64,000 nucleotides of DNA from Maricaulis parjimensis. Lineage in GTDB: Bacteria; Pseudomonadota; Alphaproteobacteria; Caulobacterales; Maricaulaceae. The DNA is taken from positions 1 through 64,000 of the forward strand of contig NZ_JADOTT010000005.1 of NCBI RefSeq assembly GCF_016817355.1, in the 5' to 3' direction. Shown one piece after another: positions 35,735 through 44,085 of this stretch. Numbering within the stretch: position 1 is the stretch's first letter; the number at the start of each line of letters is the position of its first letter. The notes under the pieces are model-generated. The model saw only the letters and a list, made by a program, of their open reading frames with translations, did no database searches and was not told the origin of the DNA. The position numbers and the translations under genes are program-made.

Positions 35735-35851
35735 GGCAGAGAGCAGGACGGCGAGGCCGACCAGGCCGCGATGCCGGGAGAGGCCGTCGCGCCAGAGCCG
35801 GCGGCCGAGCTGGGCCGTGGAGGAAGGCGTGGTCGAACTCAGGAGACTGGC

Positions 35852-36106
35852 CTAGTGCTTGTCCGCGGACGGATCGAGCAGTTTGTGCGCGTGGATGATG
35901 AAATAGCGCATATGGGCATTGTCGACAGTGCGCTGGGCAGCGTTCTTCCAGGCCTTGCGGGCATCTTCATACGTGCCGTAAGCGCCGACGAAATCGACGG
36001 CCTTGAGATCCTTGAATTCGCAATTGGTCGGGTCGACACAGACCAGTTCGCCGCCAATGACGAGGTGGAGGAGCTGGTTGTTGATATGGGTCGTGGTATC
36101 GGTCAT
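35852..36106 (-). CDS. DUF4170 family protein
   Basis: The 84-aa protein starts MTDTTTHINNQLLHLVIGGELV and contains LKAVDFVGAYGTYEDARKAWKNAAQRTVDNAHMRYFIIHAHKLLDP-type residues typical of DUF4170, a small alphaproteobacterial family often sited between pmbA and DUF374-waaA. Function unknown. AGGAAAAC precedes the ATG. Its stop codon is in the same frame as the following ABC transporter, which is unusual. Confidence 0.88.
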   Translation of the reverse strand: MTDTTTHINNQLLHLVIGGELVCVDPTNCEFKDLKAVDFVGAYGTYEDARKAWKNAAQRTVDNAHMRYFIIHAHKLLDPSADKH

Positions 36107-36135
36107 GTCAGTTTTCCTGCGGCAGGGGGCGATGG

Positions 36136-37497
36136 TCACAGACCACCGACGGAAATCGCGTCAACGCATACGCTGGGAGCGTTAACGGCGCCTCTAAACT
36201 CCAGATCGCTCGCCGGGACAAGTTTTGCAAAAATATCGAGCAGGTTTCCGGCCACGGTGATCTCGCTCACGGGATGGTCGATCTGTCCGCCCGTGATGCG
36301 ATAGCCCGATACGCCCACCGACCAGTCACCCGTATTGGCGTTCAGCGACGGACCGAACATTTCGGAGACCAGCAGGCCTTCGCCGATGCCGGCGATCAGA
36401 TCGTCACGGCTGGCAGAACCAGCGGCCAGGTGGAGATTGGTCGGGCCGGCGCCCGGAGGTCCGCCCATATTGCGGCGCGCATGGCCGGTCGGGTCCAGCT
36501 TGAGCTGGCGTGCCGCGGCGGAGTTGAGGAACCAGGTTGTCAGATGCCCGTCGGAGATGATCTCACGGGCCTGGTTGACCGTGCCTTCCCCGTCGAACGG
36601 GCAGGAGGCATGGCCCCAACCCCGGTGCGGGTCGTCCAGGATGGTTATGCCGTCGGCGAAGATTTTCTCGCCCATCTTCTCGCGCAGGAAGGACACGCCC
36701 CGGGCCACGGCCGGGCCGGAAATGGCGCTGCACAGCGCGCTCAAAAAGGCGGTCGAGACACGGCGGTCGAACAGGACGGGCATGGTGCCGCTGGCGATTT
36801 TCTGCGGGCCGACCCGGCGGGCCGTGCGTTCACCAGCTTCCGTGCCGATCTCCTCGATGGATTTCAGGTCGGAGACGCGGCGGGCGCTGGTCGCGGCATA
36901 GTCGCGCTCCATGGCGCCATTCTTTTCGGCGATGACACTGGCGCCATAGCTGAACTGGCTCTTGCGCCAGCCGGCATTGAAACCGGTCGAAGTGGCATAG
37001 GCGGCTGCGCCCTGGCCATAACCGGCAAAGGCGGTGTCCGTCATCGTCACGCCTTCAATGGCGCGGGCGGCTTTCTCCACGGCGACCGCCCGGCTCTCCA
37101 GCTCTTCCGGGCTCCACTCCACCGCCTCGAACAGGTTGAGCGCGGGCGGGTCCTGGCACAGGCGTTCCGGCTCGGCGAGGGCGGAATAGGGATCCTCCGG
37201 CGCGGCCTTGGCCATGGCGACGGCGCGCTCGATGGTGAATTGGCGGCCCTGGTCGGAAAGGTCGGAGAAGGCGACCCCGGCCTGGCGCTGACCGACAAAG
37301 ACGCGGACACCCGCATCCAGGCTTTCGGAGCGTTCGATATCCTCCAGCTGGCCATCCCGCACGGACAGCTCGGTCTGGCGGGATTCACCGACAGAGGCTT
37401 CGGCGGCATCGGCACCGGCCTTGATGGCGCGCTGGATCAGGTCGCCGGCAATTTCCTGCAGGCGGGCGGAATCGGGAGCGGACTGGGCTTGGGTCAT
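36136..37497 (-). CDS. pmbA: PmbA/TldE subunit of the TldD/TldE protease
   Basis: PmbA (TldE) pairs with TldD to form a metalloprotease that processes peptides such as microcins; its general role in alphaproteobacteria is uncertain. The 453-aa protein starts MTQAQSAPDSARLQEIAGDL and ends with the family's C-terminal pattern GDWSVGVSGYRITGG, ITVAGNLLDIF and FRGAVNAPSVCVDAISV. As expected for TldE, no HEXXXH zinc motif is visible. TldD is not in the window. Confidence 0.93.
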   Translation of the reverse strand: MTQAQSAPDSARLQEIAGDLIQRAIKAGADAAEASVGESRQTELSVRDGQLEDIERSESLDAGVRVFVGQRQAGVAFSDLSDQGRQFTIERAVAMAKAAPEDPYSALAEPERLCQDPPALNLFEAVEWSPEELESRAVAVEKAARAIEGVTMTDTAFAGYGQGAAAYATSTGFNAGWRKSQFSYGASVIAEKNGAMERDYAATSARRVSDLKSIEEIGTEAGERTARRVGPQKIASGTMPVLFDRRVSTAFLSALCSAISGPAVARGVSFLREKMGEKIFADGITILDDPHRGWGHASCPFDGEGTVNQAREIISDGHLTTWFLNSAAARQLKLDPTGHARRNMGGPPGAGPTNLHLAAGSASRDDLIAGIGEGLLVSEMFGPSLNANTGDWSVGVSGYRITGGQIDHPVSEITVAGNLLDIFAKLVPASDLEFRGAVNAPSVCVDAISVGGL

Positions 37498-37537
37498 GGT
37501 CTCGCTATAGCGCTGGGGCCCGCTGGGGGGCAATTGC

Positions 37538-37930
37538 TCAGGTGAAGGCGTGGCCGATCAGAAGCAGTGCGCTGACCAGCAGCATCAGCCAGGTCAGGCC
37601 GGTTCCGGTGATGCGGCCCAGGCTCGGTCCCGGCTTGGACAGGAGGCCATAGCTGTAGAAGCCGCGTCCGAAGGTGAGGGCGAAGCCGAGGGCGTGGACC
37701 CAGATCGGGCCGTAACCGATCGTCACCAGCAGCCAGAGGCAGATCAGGCCGAGGGCGACATTCTCGATCCCGTTGGCATGGGCGCGCACGGCGCGTTCCA
37801 GCAGATCATTGGATCCGGTGCCCAGGCTGACCTTGTCGCGGCGTCGGATGCGCGAAACATTCAGGGCCAGTCCGATCAGGAGCAGCGTGTTGAGGCCGGC
37901 ATAGAGCGCCAGGGCTTGGAGTGCAGTCAT
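37538..37930 (-). CDS. MAPEG-family membrane protein
   Basis: The 130-aa protein has four membrane helices and the MAPEG pattern: RIRRRDKVSLGTG, then ERAVRAHANGIENVALGL (the hydrophilic loop containing the family's conserved residues), then RGFYSYGLLSK. MAPEG proteins use glutathione to modify hydrophobic molecules, though bacterial members are poorly characterised. Start at 37930 is preceded by AAAGGGGATATC. A second MAPEG gene lies at 41382-41798. Confidence 0.9.
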   Translation of the reverse strand: MTALQALALYAGLNTLLLIGLALNVSRIRRRDKVSLGTGSNDLLERAVRAHANGIENVALGLICLWLLVTIGYGPIWVHALGFALTFGRGFYSYGLLSKPGPSLGRITGTGLTWLMLLVSALLLIGHAFT

Positions 37931-37955
37931 GATATCCCCTTTCGCGGGTCGATGA

Positions 37956-38627
37956 TCAGTCGTCCTCGTCGTCCGCGGCGGCGGGTTCCTTGACCGCCTG
38001 GCGGATCGCATCGGCCAGCATGGCCGGTTCCTGGGCGCCGGACACGGCAAAGCGTCCGTTGAAAATATAGGTCGGAACGCCGGAAACGCCGAGTTTGCGG
38101 AAGAAGACCTCTTCCTCCCACACGGCTTTCTCGTCGCGATCCGTGGCCAGCAGGTCGGCGATGATCGCCGTGTCGAGGCCCGCCGCGCCGGCGATCTCGG
38201 TCAGCACGTCAATGTCTCCGATATCGCGGCTGTCCTGGAAAAAGGCCTGGAACAGCCCCTCCGCCACGGCGTTGGCCTTGCCCTGGCCATTGGCCCATTT
38301 CATCACCCGGTGGGCGTTGAGCGTGTTGGGGCGGATCTTGATGGCGTCGAAATTGAAGCGGATGCCGGCACCCGGTGCCGCCTCTTCCAGATAGGCGCGC
38401 ATCTGTTTCCAGCGCTCGGTCGCCTCGCCGGAGAATTTGGCTTTCATATAGTCGGCATAGGGCTGGCCGCCGCGCGCAATGGTCGGGTCCAGCTGGTAGG
38501 GCCGCCAGACCGTCTCCACCTTGACCTCGGGCACCTGGGCCACGGCCTGGTCCCAATTGCGTTTGCCCAGCCAGCACCAGGGGCAGACCAGGTCAGCGAC
38601 GATATCGACGGAAATCTTCTCGGACAT
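37956..38627 (-). CDS. FrnE-like DsbA-family oxidoreductase
   Basis: The 223-aa protein has a thioredoxin fold with a CPWCWLGKR active site at about residues 15-23, then the FrnE/2-hydroxychromene-carboxylate-isomerase helical insertion, and GVSGVPTYIFNGRFAVSGAQ near residue 180 with the cis-Pro. There is no signal peptide, so it acts in the cytosol. Family members act in disulfide isomerisation, or in polyketide chemistry for FrnE; the substrate here is unknown. Confidence 0.9.
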   Translation of the reverse strand: MSEKISVDIVADLVCPWCWLGKRNWDQAVAQVPEVKVETVWRPYQLDPTIARGGQPYADYMKAKFSGEATERWKQMRAYLEEAAPGAGIRFNFDAIKIRPNTLNAHRVMKWANGQGKANAVAEGLFQAFFQDSRDIGDIDVLTEIAGAAGLDTAIIADLLATDRDEKAVWEEEVFFRKLGVSGVPTYIFNGRFAVSGAQEPAMLADAIRQAVKEPAAADDEDD

Positions 38628-38678
38628 GGGCCTCAGTTAGGCCCATTCGGGTGCAAAAGCGAGGGGGGAAAGCGACAG

Positions 38679-38769
38679 GGTCGGTGGCCGGATCGTCATC
38701 CCCCATGCCGCACAACACGCCAATGGAGACATCGACAGGGGGATGACGCCCACCGGCCATCCACCGACC
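38679..38769. repeat. Long palindrome with CGTCATCCCCC arms
   Basis: Outer arms GGTCGGTGG and CCACCGACC, inner CCGG pairs, and CGTCATCCCCC facing GGGGGATGACG form a long hairpin between the small flagellar-like gene and the FrnE gene. The GTCATCCC motif recurs in the repeat at 50591-50685. It may terminate the flagellar-like gene on the minus strand. Confidence 0.8.
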
Positions 38770-38781
38770 GAGAGCGGGCTG

Positions 38782-39000
38782 CTAGACCTTGATGTCCAGC
38801 AGGCGGTTCGTCATGTCGTTCACCGTCTGGATGACGGCCGCCGAAGCTGCATGGGTCTTCTCGGCGCGAATGACGGCAACGGCCGGTTGGATGATATCCT
38901 GGCCCTGCGCGGCATTGCGCACCATTTCCGCACCGGCCTCGTGAGCCCGGTTTTGCGCGGCAATCATGCTGTTCGCGGCGGTATTGAAAGCGACATTCAT
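38782..39000 (-). CDS. Short flagellar rod/hook-like protein (72 aa)
   Basis: The 72-aa protein starts MNVAFNTAANSMIAAQNRAHEAGAEMVRNAA-like and ends AVIQTVNDMTNRLLDIKV. These resemble the N- and C-terminal helices that flank flagellar axial proteins (rod and hook), where they assemble into the export-competent coiled coil, but the intervening body is missing. It is read as a stand-alone gene on the minus strand with no neighbouring flagellar operon. Role unknown; it could cap, line or act as a decoy in flagellar assembly. Confidence 0.68.
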   Translation of the reverse strand: MNVAFNTAANSMIAAQNRAHEAGAEMVRNAAQGQDIIQPAVAVIRAEKTHAASAAVIQTVNDMTNRLLDIKV

Positions 39001-39203
39001 GGGGAGAATGTACCGTGCGGACGTTGGTAGCGGCAGCCGAACTTGCGCTCAGGGTTAAGGGCGGATTACCGTCGGTGATGACCGGAACGTCCTGTCCGGC
39101 TGTCCCCGGGGACGCGATCATATCCGTTCCCGCTACACGGCGCGCCGGTCGTGTGGGACACAGTCATCATTGTTCAACGGCCAATGAAGGTGCCTTACTC
39201 AAA

Positions 39204-39779
39204 ATGACCACGACCAACCAACCGACCCTGAAAGTCGAATTCGAGCTGAACGAAGCTGATCTCGACTTCTTCCGTGCCCGTCTCGACGAGGCGCGCGAAT
39301 CCCTGGGGGCGGCGGATGAGAGCCGGATCCTGGCCGGTGTCGCGGACATGCTGGAAAAGGCCCGCAAGTCCAACCCGCCCGCTTTCGTCACCAAGCGTCT
39401 CGACCAGCTCGGCCCGATGCTGGGCATGCTCGATGATGATGACTGGAAGCTGGAAGGCGATGACCGCAAGGCCGTCATCGATGCCCTGGCCTATTTCGCG
39501 GACCCGGAAGACCTGATCCCGGATGCCACGCCGGTTCTGGGCTATGTCGATGATGCGATCATGATCGACCTCGTCGCGGCCAGCCTGTCAGCGGAACTGG
39601 AAGCCTATTCCGACTTCATCGCCCACCGCGAAGAGCTCAAGACCGAGCCGAAAGCCGATCTTCCGAGCCTGGATGAAGCGCGCAATGTCATGCAGTCCCG
39701 CATGCGCCGTCGCCGCCTGCGTTCCAAGGCCGGCGCGAAATGGCCGCACTCGACGGGCAGCGTCCATCACTATTTCTAG
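39204..39779 (+). CDS. YkvA-family (DUF1232) protein
   Basis: The 191-aa protein contains the DUF1232 segment AVIDALAYFADPEDLIPDA then TPVLGYVDDAIMIDLVAASL (residues 92-130), which in the family forms a helical hairpin. A helical N-terminus and a basic C-terminal stretch (RMRRRRLRSKAG) flank it. Function unknown. It is divergent from the flagellar-like gene and convergent with the aminotransferase gene 24 bp away. Confidence 0.82.
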   Translation: MTTTNQPTLKVEFELNEADLDFFRARLDEARESLGAADESRILAGVADMLEKARKSNPPAFVTKRLDQLGPMLGMLDDDDWKLEGDDRKAVIDALAYFADPEDLIPDATPVLGYVDDAIMIDLVAASLSAELEAYSDFIAHREELKTEPKADLPSLDEARNVMQSRMRRRRLRSKAGAKWPHSTGSVHHYF

Positions 39780-39803
39780 GGCCCGGCTTTCTAGAGCCCT
39801 GTC

Positions 39804-41012
39804 CTAGACAGCCCGAATGGCCGGTCGGCGGGTTTTCAGGAACTCGCCGACACTGCGTGCGGCCTGGCGGATGCGTTGCTCATTCTCCACCAGGGCGAGG
39901 CGCACAAAGCCCTCGCCATGCTCGCCGAAACCGACGCCGGGTGCCACGGCGACCCCGGCTTCCTTCATCAGCTCGATCGAGAATTCCAGTGAGCCCATCT
40001 CCTCGCAGCCTTCCGGCAGCGGGGCCCAGGCGAACATGGAGGCTTCCGGCGAGGGGATGTTCCAGCCGGCGCGGCCGAAGCTCTCCACCAGCACATCGCG
40101 GCGGTGCTTGTAGATGCGGCGGGTCTCGTCGACACAATCCTGCGGACCGTCCAGCGCAGCACACGCCGCCACCTGGACCGGCGTATAGGCGCCGTAATCC
40201 AGATAGGATTTCACCCGGGCCAGGGCGCTGACCAGCTTGGGTGAGCCACAGGCAAAGCCGACGCGGAAACCGGCCATGGAATAGGTCTTGGACATCGAGG
40301 TGAACTCGATCGTTCGCTCCTTGGCACCCTCGACCTGCAGCATGGACGGGGTCGGCTCATCGCCGAAATAGATCTCCGAATAGGCCAGGTCCGACAGGAT
40401 CAGGAGGTCATGTTCTTCCGCGAAGGTCACGACCTTCTTGTAATAGTCCAGCGTCGCTGTTTGCGCCGTCGGATTGGACGGGTAGCAGACCACGACCGCG
40501 ATCGGCTTGGGAACGGTATGGCGCACGGCATATTCCAGCCCGCGCAGATATTCCTCCGGCGAAGGCGCGGCGACATGGCGGATCGTGCCGCCGGCAATCA
40601 GGAAGCCGAATGTGTGGATCGGATAGGAGGGTGAGGGGGCCAGGACGACATCGCCCGGCGCCGTGATCGCCTGGGCCAGATTGGCAAAGCCTTCCTTGGA
40701 GCCCAGCGTGACGATGACCTCGCTGTCCGGATCGAGATCAACATCAAAGCGGCGCTTGTAATAGCGCGACTGGGCCTTGCGCAGTCCGGGAATGCCGCGC
40801 GAGGAGGAATAGCCATTGGTGCGCGGCTTCTCCGTCGTCTCCTTGAGCTTGTCCAGGATGTGCTGCGGCGTGGGCAGGTCCGGATTGCCCATGCCGAAAT
40901 CAATGATGTCCGCCCCCGAGGCCCGCAGCTCGGCCTTCAGGCGGTTCACTTCTTCGAAAACGTAGGGCGGCAGGCGCTTGGTGCGGTGAAATTCCATCGT
41001 TTGATCCGGCAT
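39804..41012 (-). CDS. PLP-dependent aminotransferase (AlaC/LL-DAP type)
   Basis: The 402-aa fold-type I enzyme starts MPDQTMEFHRTKRLPPYVF and shows the class I/II pattern: DFGMGNPDLPTP, VVCYPSNPTAQTA, LSDLAYSEIYF and SMSKTYSMAGFRVGF, in which the Lys forms the PLP Schiff base. It resembles the AlaC group, which makes alanine from pyruvate, and related diaminopimelate aminotransferases. The start at 41012 has GGGAG ten bases upstream. Specificity is not certain. Confidence 0.9.
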   Translation of the reverse strand: MPDQTMEFHRTKRLPPYVFEEVNRLKAELRASGADIIDFGMGNPDLPTPQHILDKLKETTEKPRTNGYSSSRGIPGLRKAQSRYYKRRFDVDLDPDSEVIVTLGSKEGFANLAQAITAPGDVVLAPSPSYPIHTFGFLIAGGTIRHVAAPSPEEYLRGLEYAVRHTVPKPIAVVVCYPSNPTAQTATLDYYKKVVTFAEEHDLLILSDLAYSEIYFGDEPTPSMLQVEGAKERTIEFTSMSKTYSMAGFRVGFACGSPKLVSALARVKSYLDYGAYTPVQVAACAALDGPQDCVDETRRIYKHRRDVLVESFGRAGWNIPSPEASMFAWAPLPEGCEEMGSLEFSIELMKEAGVAVAPGVGFGEHGEGFVRLALVENEQRIRQAARSVGEFLKTRRPAIRAV

Positions 41013-41145
41013 GCTCGAATTATCTCCCACTTACACACGCTGAAGGCCCAGCTTCAAGAGCTTAGCGGCAGAGTGAGGTGTCATTTCGGATGCATGGCGG
41101 CAGAAATGGGGCTTTTGGGGGGTGCGGAGGGTGCGGGCTGCCATC

Positions 41146-41283
41146 CTCCTTCTCCCTTGGGGAGAGGGTGGCGCGCATGCGCCGGGAGAGGGGGAAATCC
41201 CGGTGCTGGCAGATGATCACGCAGACTTCGCCGTCCCCCCTCATCCGCCCTGCGGGCACCTTCTCCCGAGGGAGAAGGGGAGC
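41146..41283. repeat. Alphaproteobacterial intergenic palindrome (BIME-like)
   Basis: Two inverted, similar units (41146-41193 and 41236-41283), each of the TCTCCC...GGGAGA type with CTCATCCGCCC/GGGCGG features, face each other in the 369-bp gap between the aminotransferase and MAPEG genes. Such palindromes are widespread in alphaproteobacterial intergenic DNA. Nothing else was recognised in the gap apart from short flanks. Confidence 0.85.
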
Positions 41284-41381
41284 TTCCCTTTGCCTGTCAA
41301 AGAGAAGCGGGGACGAGTGTCGCAAGCCATGACACGTCCTTCAAACCCCACTAACCTCCGCCGCAAACAGGGGAGAAAAAC

Positions 41382-41798
41382 ATGTTTCAATCCATGATGA
41401 CGCCCGTTCTGGGCCTGGTGTGCTGGACGCTGGTGATGTGGCTGTGGATGTATGCCACGCGGATTCCGGCGATGCAGAAGGCCGGGATCGATGCCGGCAA
41501 GATCCAGCAGAAGGGTGAGCTGGATGTCCTGCCGATCGAGGTGAAGCGGATCGCGGACAATTACAATCACCTGCACGAACAGCCGGTGATCTTCTACGCT
41601 TTGTGTGTCTATTCCCATCTGGTCGGCGTGGCCGATGAGCTGATGGTGATGCTGGCCTGGGGCTATGTCGCCCTGCGGGTCGCCCACTCGCTGATCCAGG
41701 CCCTGTGGAATTTCGTGCCGGTGCGCTTCCTGGTCTTCATGCTCAGCTCTGTCGTGCTGATCGTGATGACGGTGCGGAACGTTCTGGCGGCGCTGTAA
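41382..41798 (+). CDS. MAPEG-family membrane protein (second copy)
   Basis: The 138-aa protein has four membrane helices and the MAPEG pattern (ATRIPAMQKAG, RIADNYNHLHEQPVIFYALC, ALRVAHSLIQALWNFVPVRF). It differs clearly from the copy at 37538-37930, so it is a separate paralogue or a gained gene. GGGGAG precedes the ATG. Function unknown beyond the family's glutathione-linked reputation. Confidence 0.88.
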   Translation: MFQSMMTPVLGLVCWTLVMWLWMYATRIPAMQKAGIDAGKIQQKGELDVLPIEVKRIADNYNHLHEQPVIFYALCVYSHLVGVADELMVMLAWGYVALRVAHSLIQALWNFVPVRFLVFMLSSVVLIVMTVRNVLAAL

Positions 41799-41846
41799 CA
41801 GCCCGTCAGGATTTTCTTCGCTCGCGCTTGGTGCTAACCGAAGCCC

Positions 41847-42917
41847 ATGCACGCACCCGAAGCCCGACTCTCCCAGGTCATCGACCGGTTCGAACAGGTG
41901 GAAGCCCGCCTGGGCGCCGCTGGCGATCCCGATGAAATCGTCAAACTCTCCAAGGAACACGCGGAGCTCAAGCCGGTGGCCGAAAAGGCCAGCGAGCTGC
42001 GCGCTGCGCGTCAGGAACTGGATGATCTCGCCGAGATGATGGAGGGCGGCGACGCCGAAATGGCGGAGATGGCGCGCGAGGAATATTACGAGCTCAAGGA
42101 GCGCCTGCCGGAACTCGAGCACGAAATGTCCCTGCTTCTCCTGCCCAAGGACAAGGACGATACCGCCGACGCCCTGATCGAAATCCGCGCCGGGACCGGT
42201 GGGGATGAGGCCGCCCTGTTCGCGGGCGATCTCTATGGCATGTATCAGCGCTATGCCCAGCTGCAGGGCTGGAGCTGGGAATTGGTCTCCGCCTCCGAGG
42301 GCGAGCATGGCGGCTATAAGGAAGTCATTGCCGCCGTGTCCGGTAATGGCGTGTTCGGGCGTCTGAAGTTTGAAAGTGGTGTCCACCGCGTCCAGCGGGT
42401 TCCGGCAACGGAAAGCCAGGGCCGCATCCATACCTCCGCCGCCACGGTCGCGATCATGCCGCAGCCGGAAGAGGTCGATTTCGATCTCGATATGGGCGAG
42501 GTGCGCGTCGACACCATGCGGGCCTCCGGGGCCGGCGGCCAGCACGTCAACAAGACGGAATCGGCCGTGCGCATGACGCACTTGCCGACCGGGATCATGG
42601 TCGTGTGTGCGGAGAAGTCCCAGCACCAGAACCGTGCCCGCGCCCAGGAACTCCTCAAGGCCAAGCTCTATGACATGAAGCGCGAAGCCGAGGCGGCTGA
42701 ACGCGCGGCCGAGCGCAAGGGCCAGATCGGGTCCGGCGACCGCTCCGAGCGGATCCGCACCTATAACTATCCGCAGGGCCGTGTCTCTGATCACCGCATC
42801 AATCTGACCCTCTATAATCTCGACAAGATCGTGGCCGGGGATGAGCTCAATGAGGTGATCCAGGCGCTGATCGCGGAAGACCAGGCTGCCCGTCTGGCAG
42901 CGCTGGAAGACGCCTGA
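41847..42917 (+). CDS. prfA: Peptide chain release factor 1
   Basis: RF1 reads UAA and UAG stops and triggers peptide release. The 356-aa protein has the GGQ loop in [19 protein letters not shown] (near residue 230) and a recognition-domain PXT-type motif in [10 protein letters not shown]. It overlaps no gene and is followed by prmC 6 bp later, its usual partner: PrmC methylates the GGQ glutamine. Length is normal. Confidence 0.98.
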   Translation: MHAPEARLSQVIDRFEQVEARLGAAGDPDEIVKLSKEHAELKPVAEKASELRAARQELDDLAEMMEGGDAEMAEMAREEYYELKERLPELEHEMSLLLLPKDKDDTADALIEIRAGTGGDEAALFAGDLYGMYQRYAQLQGWSWELVSASEGEHGGYKEVIAAVSGNGVFGRLKFESGVHRVQRVPATESQGRIHTSAATVAIMPQPEEVDFDLDMGEVRVDTMRASGAGGQHVNKTESAVRMTHLPTGIMVVCAEKSQHQNRARAQELLKAKLYDMKREAEAAERAAERKGQIGSGDRSERIRTYNYPQGRVSDHRINLTLYNLDKIVAGDELNEVIQALIAEDQAARLAALEDA

Positions 42918-42923
42918 TCCATT

Positions 42924-43874
42924 GTGACCGGGCCGTCGGACAGCAACGGGCCTTTCGACAAGCTGGTCGGTGATGCCCGGGCGGAATTCGACCGGGCCGA
43001 CAGCAAGCCCTTGCGGGAAGCCTGGCTGGGGCTCGACCTGCCGGCCATCCGCATCGATCTGGTCAAGCGTCTGCTGGATGCCGGGATTGAAGAGGCGGAG
43101 ATCGAGACCCGCCATCTGCTCACCCACATTCTGGCGCCGGCCAGCCTGGCCGAAGCCCTGGCCGATCCGGCCCTGGTGTCCTGGCAGCGTGTGGCGCATC
43201 TGGCGGATCTCGCCTGGGAGCGCCTCAAGCGCAAACCGCTCAGCCAGGTTCTGGGCAGTCAGCCCTTCTGGACACTGGACCTGATCGTCACCGGGGATGT
43301 CCTGACGCCGCGTGCGGATACCGAAACCCTGGTCGACACCGTGCTCAACGCGCGCAAGGACGGGGCGCTGGACGTGCTGGATCTGGGCACCGGGTCCGGC
43401 GCCATTCTCCTGGCCTTGTTGAGCGAACGTCCGGACTGGCGGGGGGTGGGCGTGGACCTGTCTTCCGCAGCGCTCGCCGTGGCTCGCAGGAATGCCGAGG
43501 CCTGCCAATTGGCCGGTCGGGCGCGTTTTCTCGAAGGGCGCTGGGCGGACGGTCTGGCCGATCAGTCCTTCGATATCATTGTCTCCAACCCGCCCTATAT
43601 CGTGTCCGATGTGATGACCGGCCTGGATCCGGAAGTGCGCGATTTCGAACCGGCTCTGGCGCTGGATGGCGGGGCCGACGGGCTGGAGGCCTATCGGGCG
43701 ATTCTCGCTGACCTGCCGCGTATCCTCCGTCCGGGCGGGCTGTTCGCCTGCGAGATCGGCTATGATCAGGGCGCATCGGTTTGCGACCTGGCAGCCGGGG
43801 CAGGTCTGGCCGGGGTCCGTGTCGTCGCAGACCTCGCCGGACAGGACCGTGTGGTCATCGGATACAACAGTTAA
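42924..43874 (+). CDS. prmC: Release-factor glutamine methyltransferase PrmC
   Basis: PrmC methylates the Gln of the GGQ motif in release factors. The 316-aa protein has the AdoMet motif VLDLGTGSGAILLALL (near residue 150) and the catalytic NPPY in IIVSNPPYIVSD, with KPLSQVLGSQPFW upstream. Start is a GTG at 42924, right after prfA. The unusual extra N-terminal residues (TGPSDSNGPFDKLVGDARAEF) are longer than the family norm, so the true start could be internal. Confidence 0.95.
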   Translation: MTGPSDSNGPFDKLVGDARAEFDRADSKPLREAWLGLDLPAIRIDLVKRLLDAGIEEAEIETRHLLTHILAPASLAEALADPALVSWQRVAHLADLAWERLKRKPLSQVLGSQPFWTLDLIVTGDVLTPRADTETLVDTVLNARKDGALDVLDLGTGSGAILLALLSERPDWRGVGVDLSSAALAVARRNAEACQLAGRARFLEGRWADGLADQSFDIIVSNPPYIVSDVMTGLDPEVRDFEPALALDGGADGLEAYRAILADLPRILRPGGLFACEIGYDQGASVCDLAAGAGLAGVRVVADLAGQDRVVIGYNS

Positions 43875-43915
43875 AAGGACTTGGAATGCGCGGCGGGGGA
43901 GTCTAGGGTCCCTTC

Positions 43916-43976
43916 AAGGCAGGTGGATCGCGCCAGTACGGGGGTCTCGCGCAGCCGGATAAACCACCTGCCCGTA
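43916..43976 (+). other. Inverted-repeat leader before the DUF4167 gene
   Basis: GCAGGTGG and CCACCTGC arms lie about 38 bases apart, with CCGGATA and TATCCGG pairing nearby, in the 211-bp gap before the DUF4167 gene. This may form an RNA structure in the leader; it is only an observation. Confidence 0.35.
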
Positions 43977-44085
43977 TCCGGTAAATTTGACGATCCCCAG
44001 ACTGAATGGCGCACAGGCTTGCACCTGCCAACGCACAGCAAGGTCAGAGCAATTGAAACAGCGTCGCTCAAACAGGGATAGCGAT

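Noticed and set aside
34268..36304. Long plus-strand frame opposite the ABC transporter, DUF4170 and part of pmbA
   Set aside because: It spans three clear minus-strand genes and shows composition typical of a shadow frame.
41241..43508. Long minus-strand open frame (755 codons) over the MAPEG, prfA and prmC genes
   Set aside because: It is a shadow of strongly supported plus-strand genes and its protein is low-complexity His/Gly/Asp-rich, typical of antisense frames.
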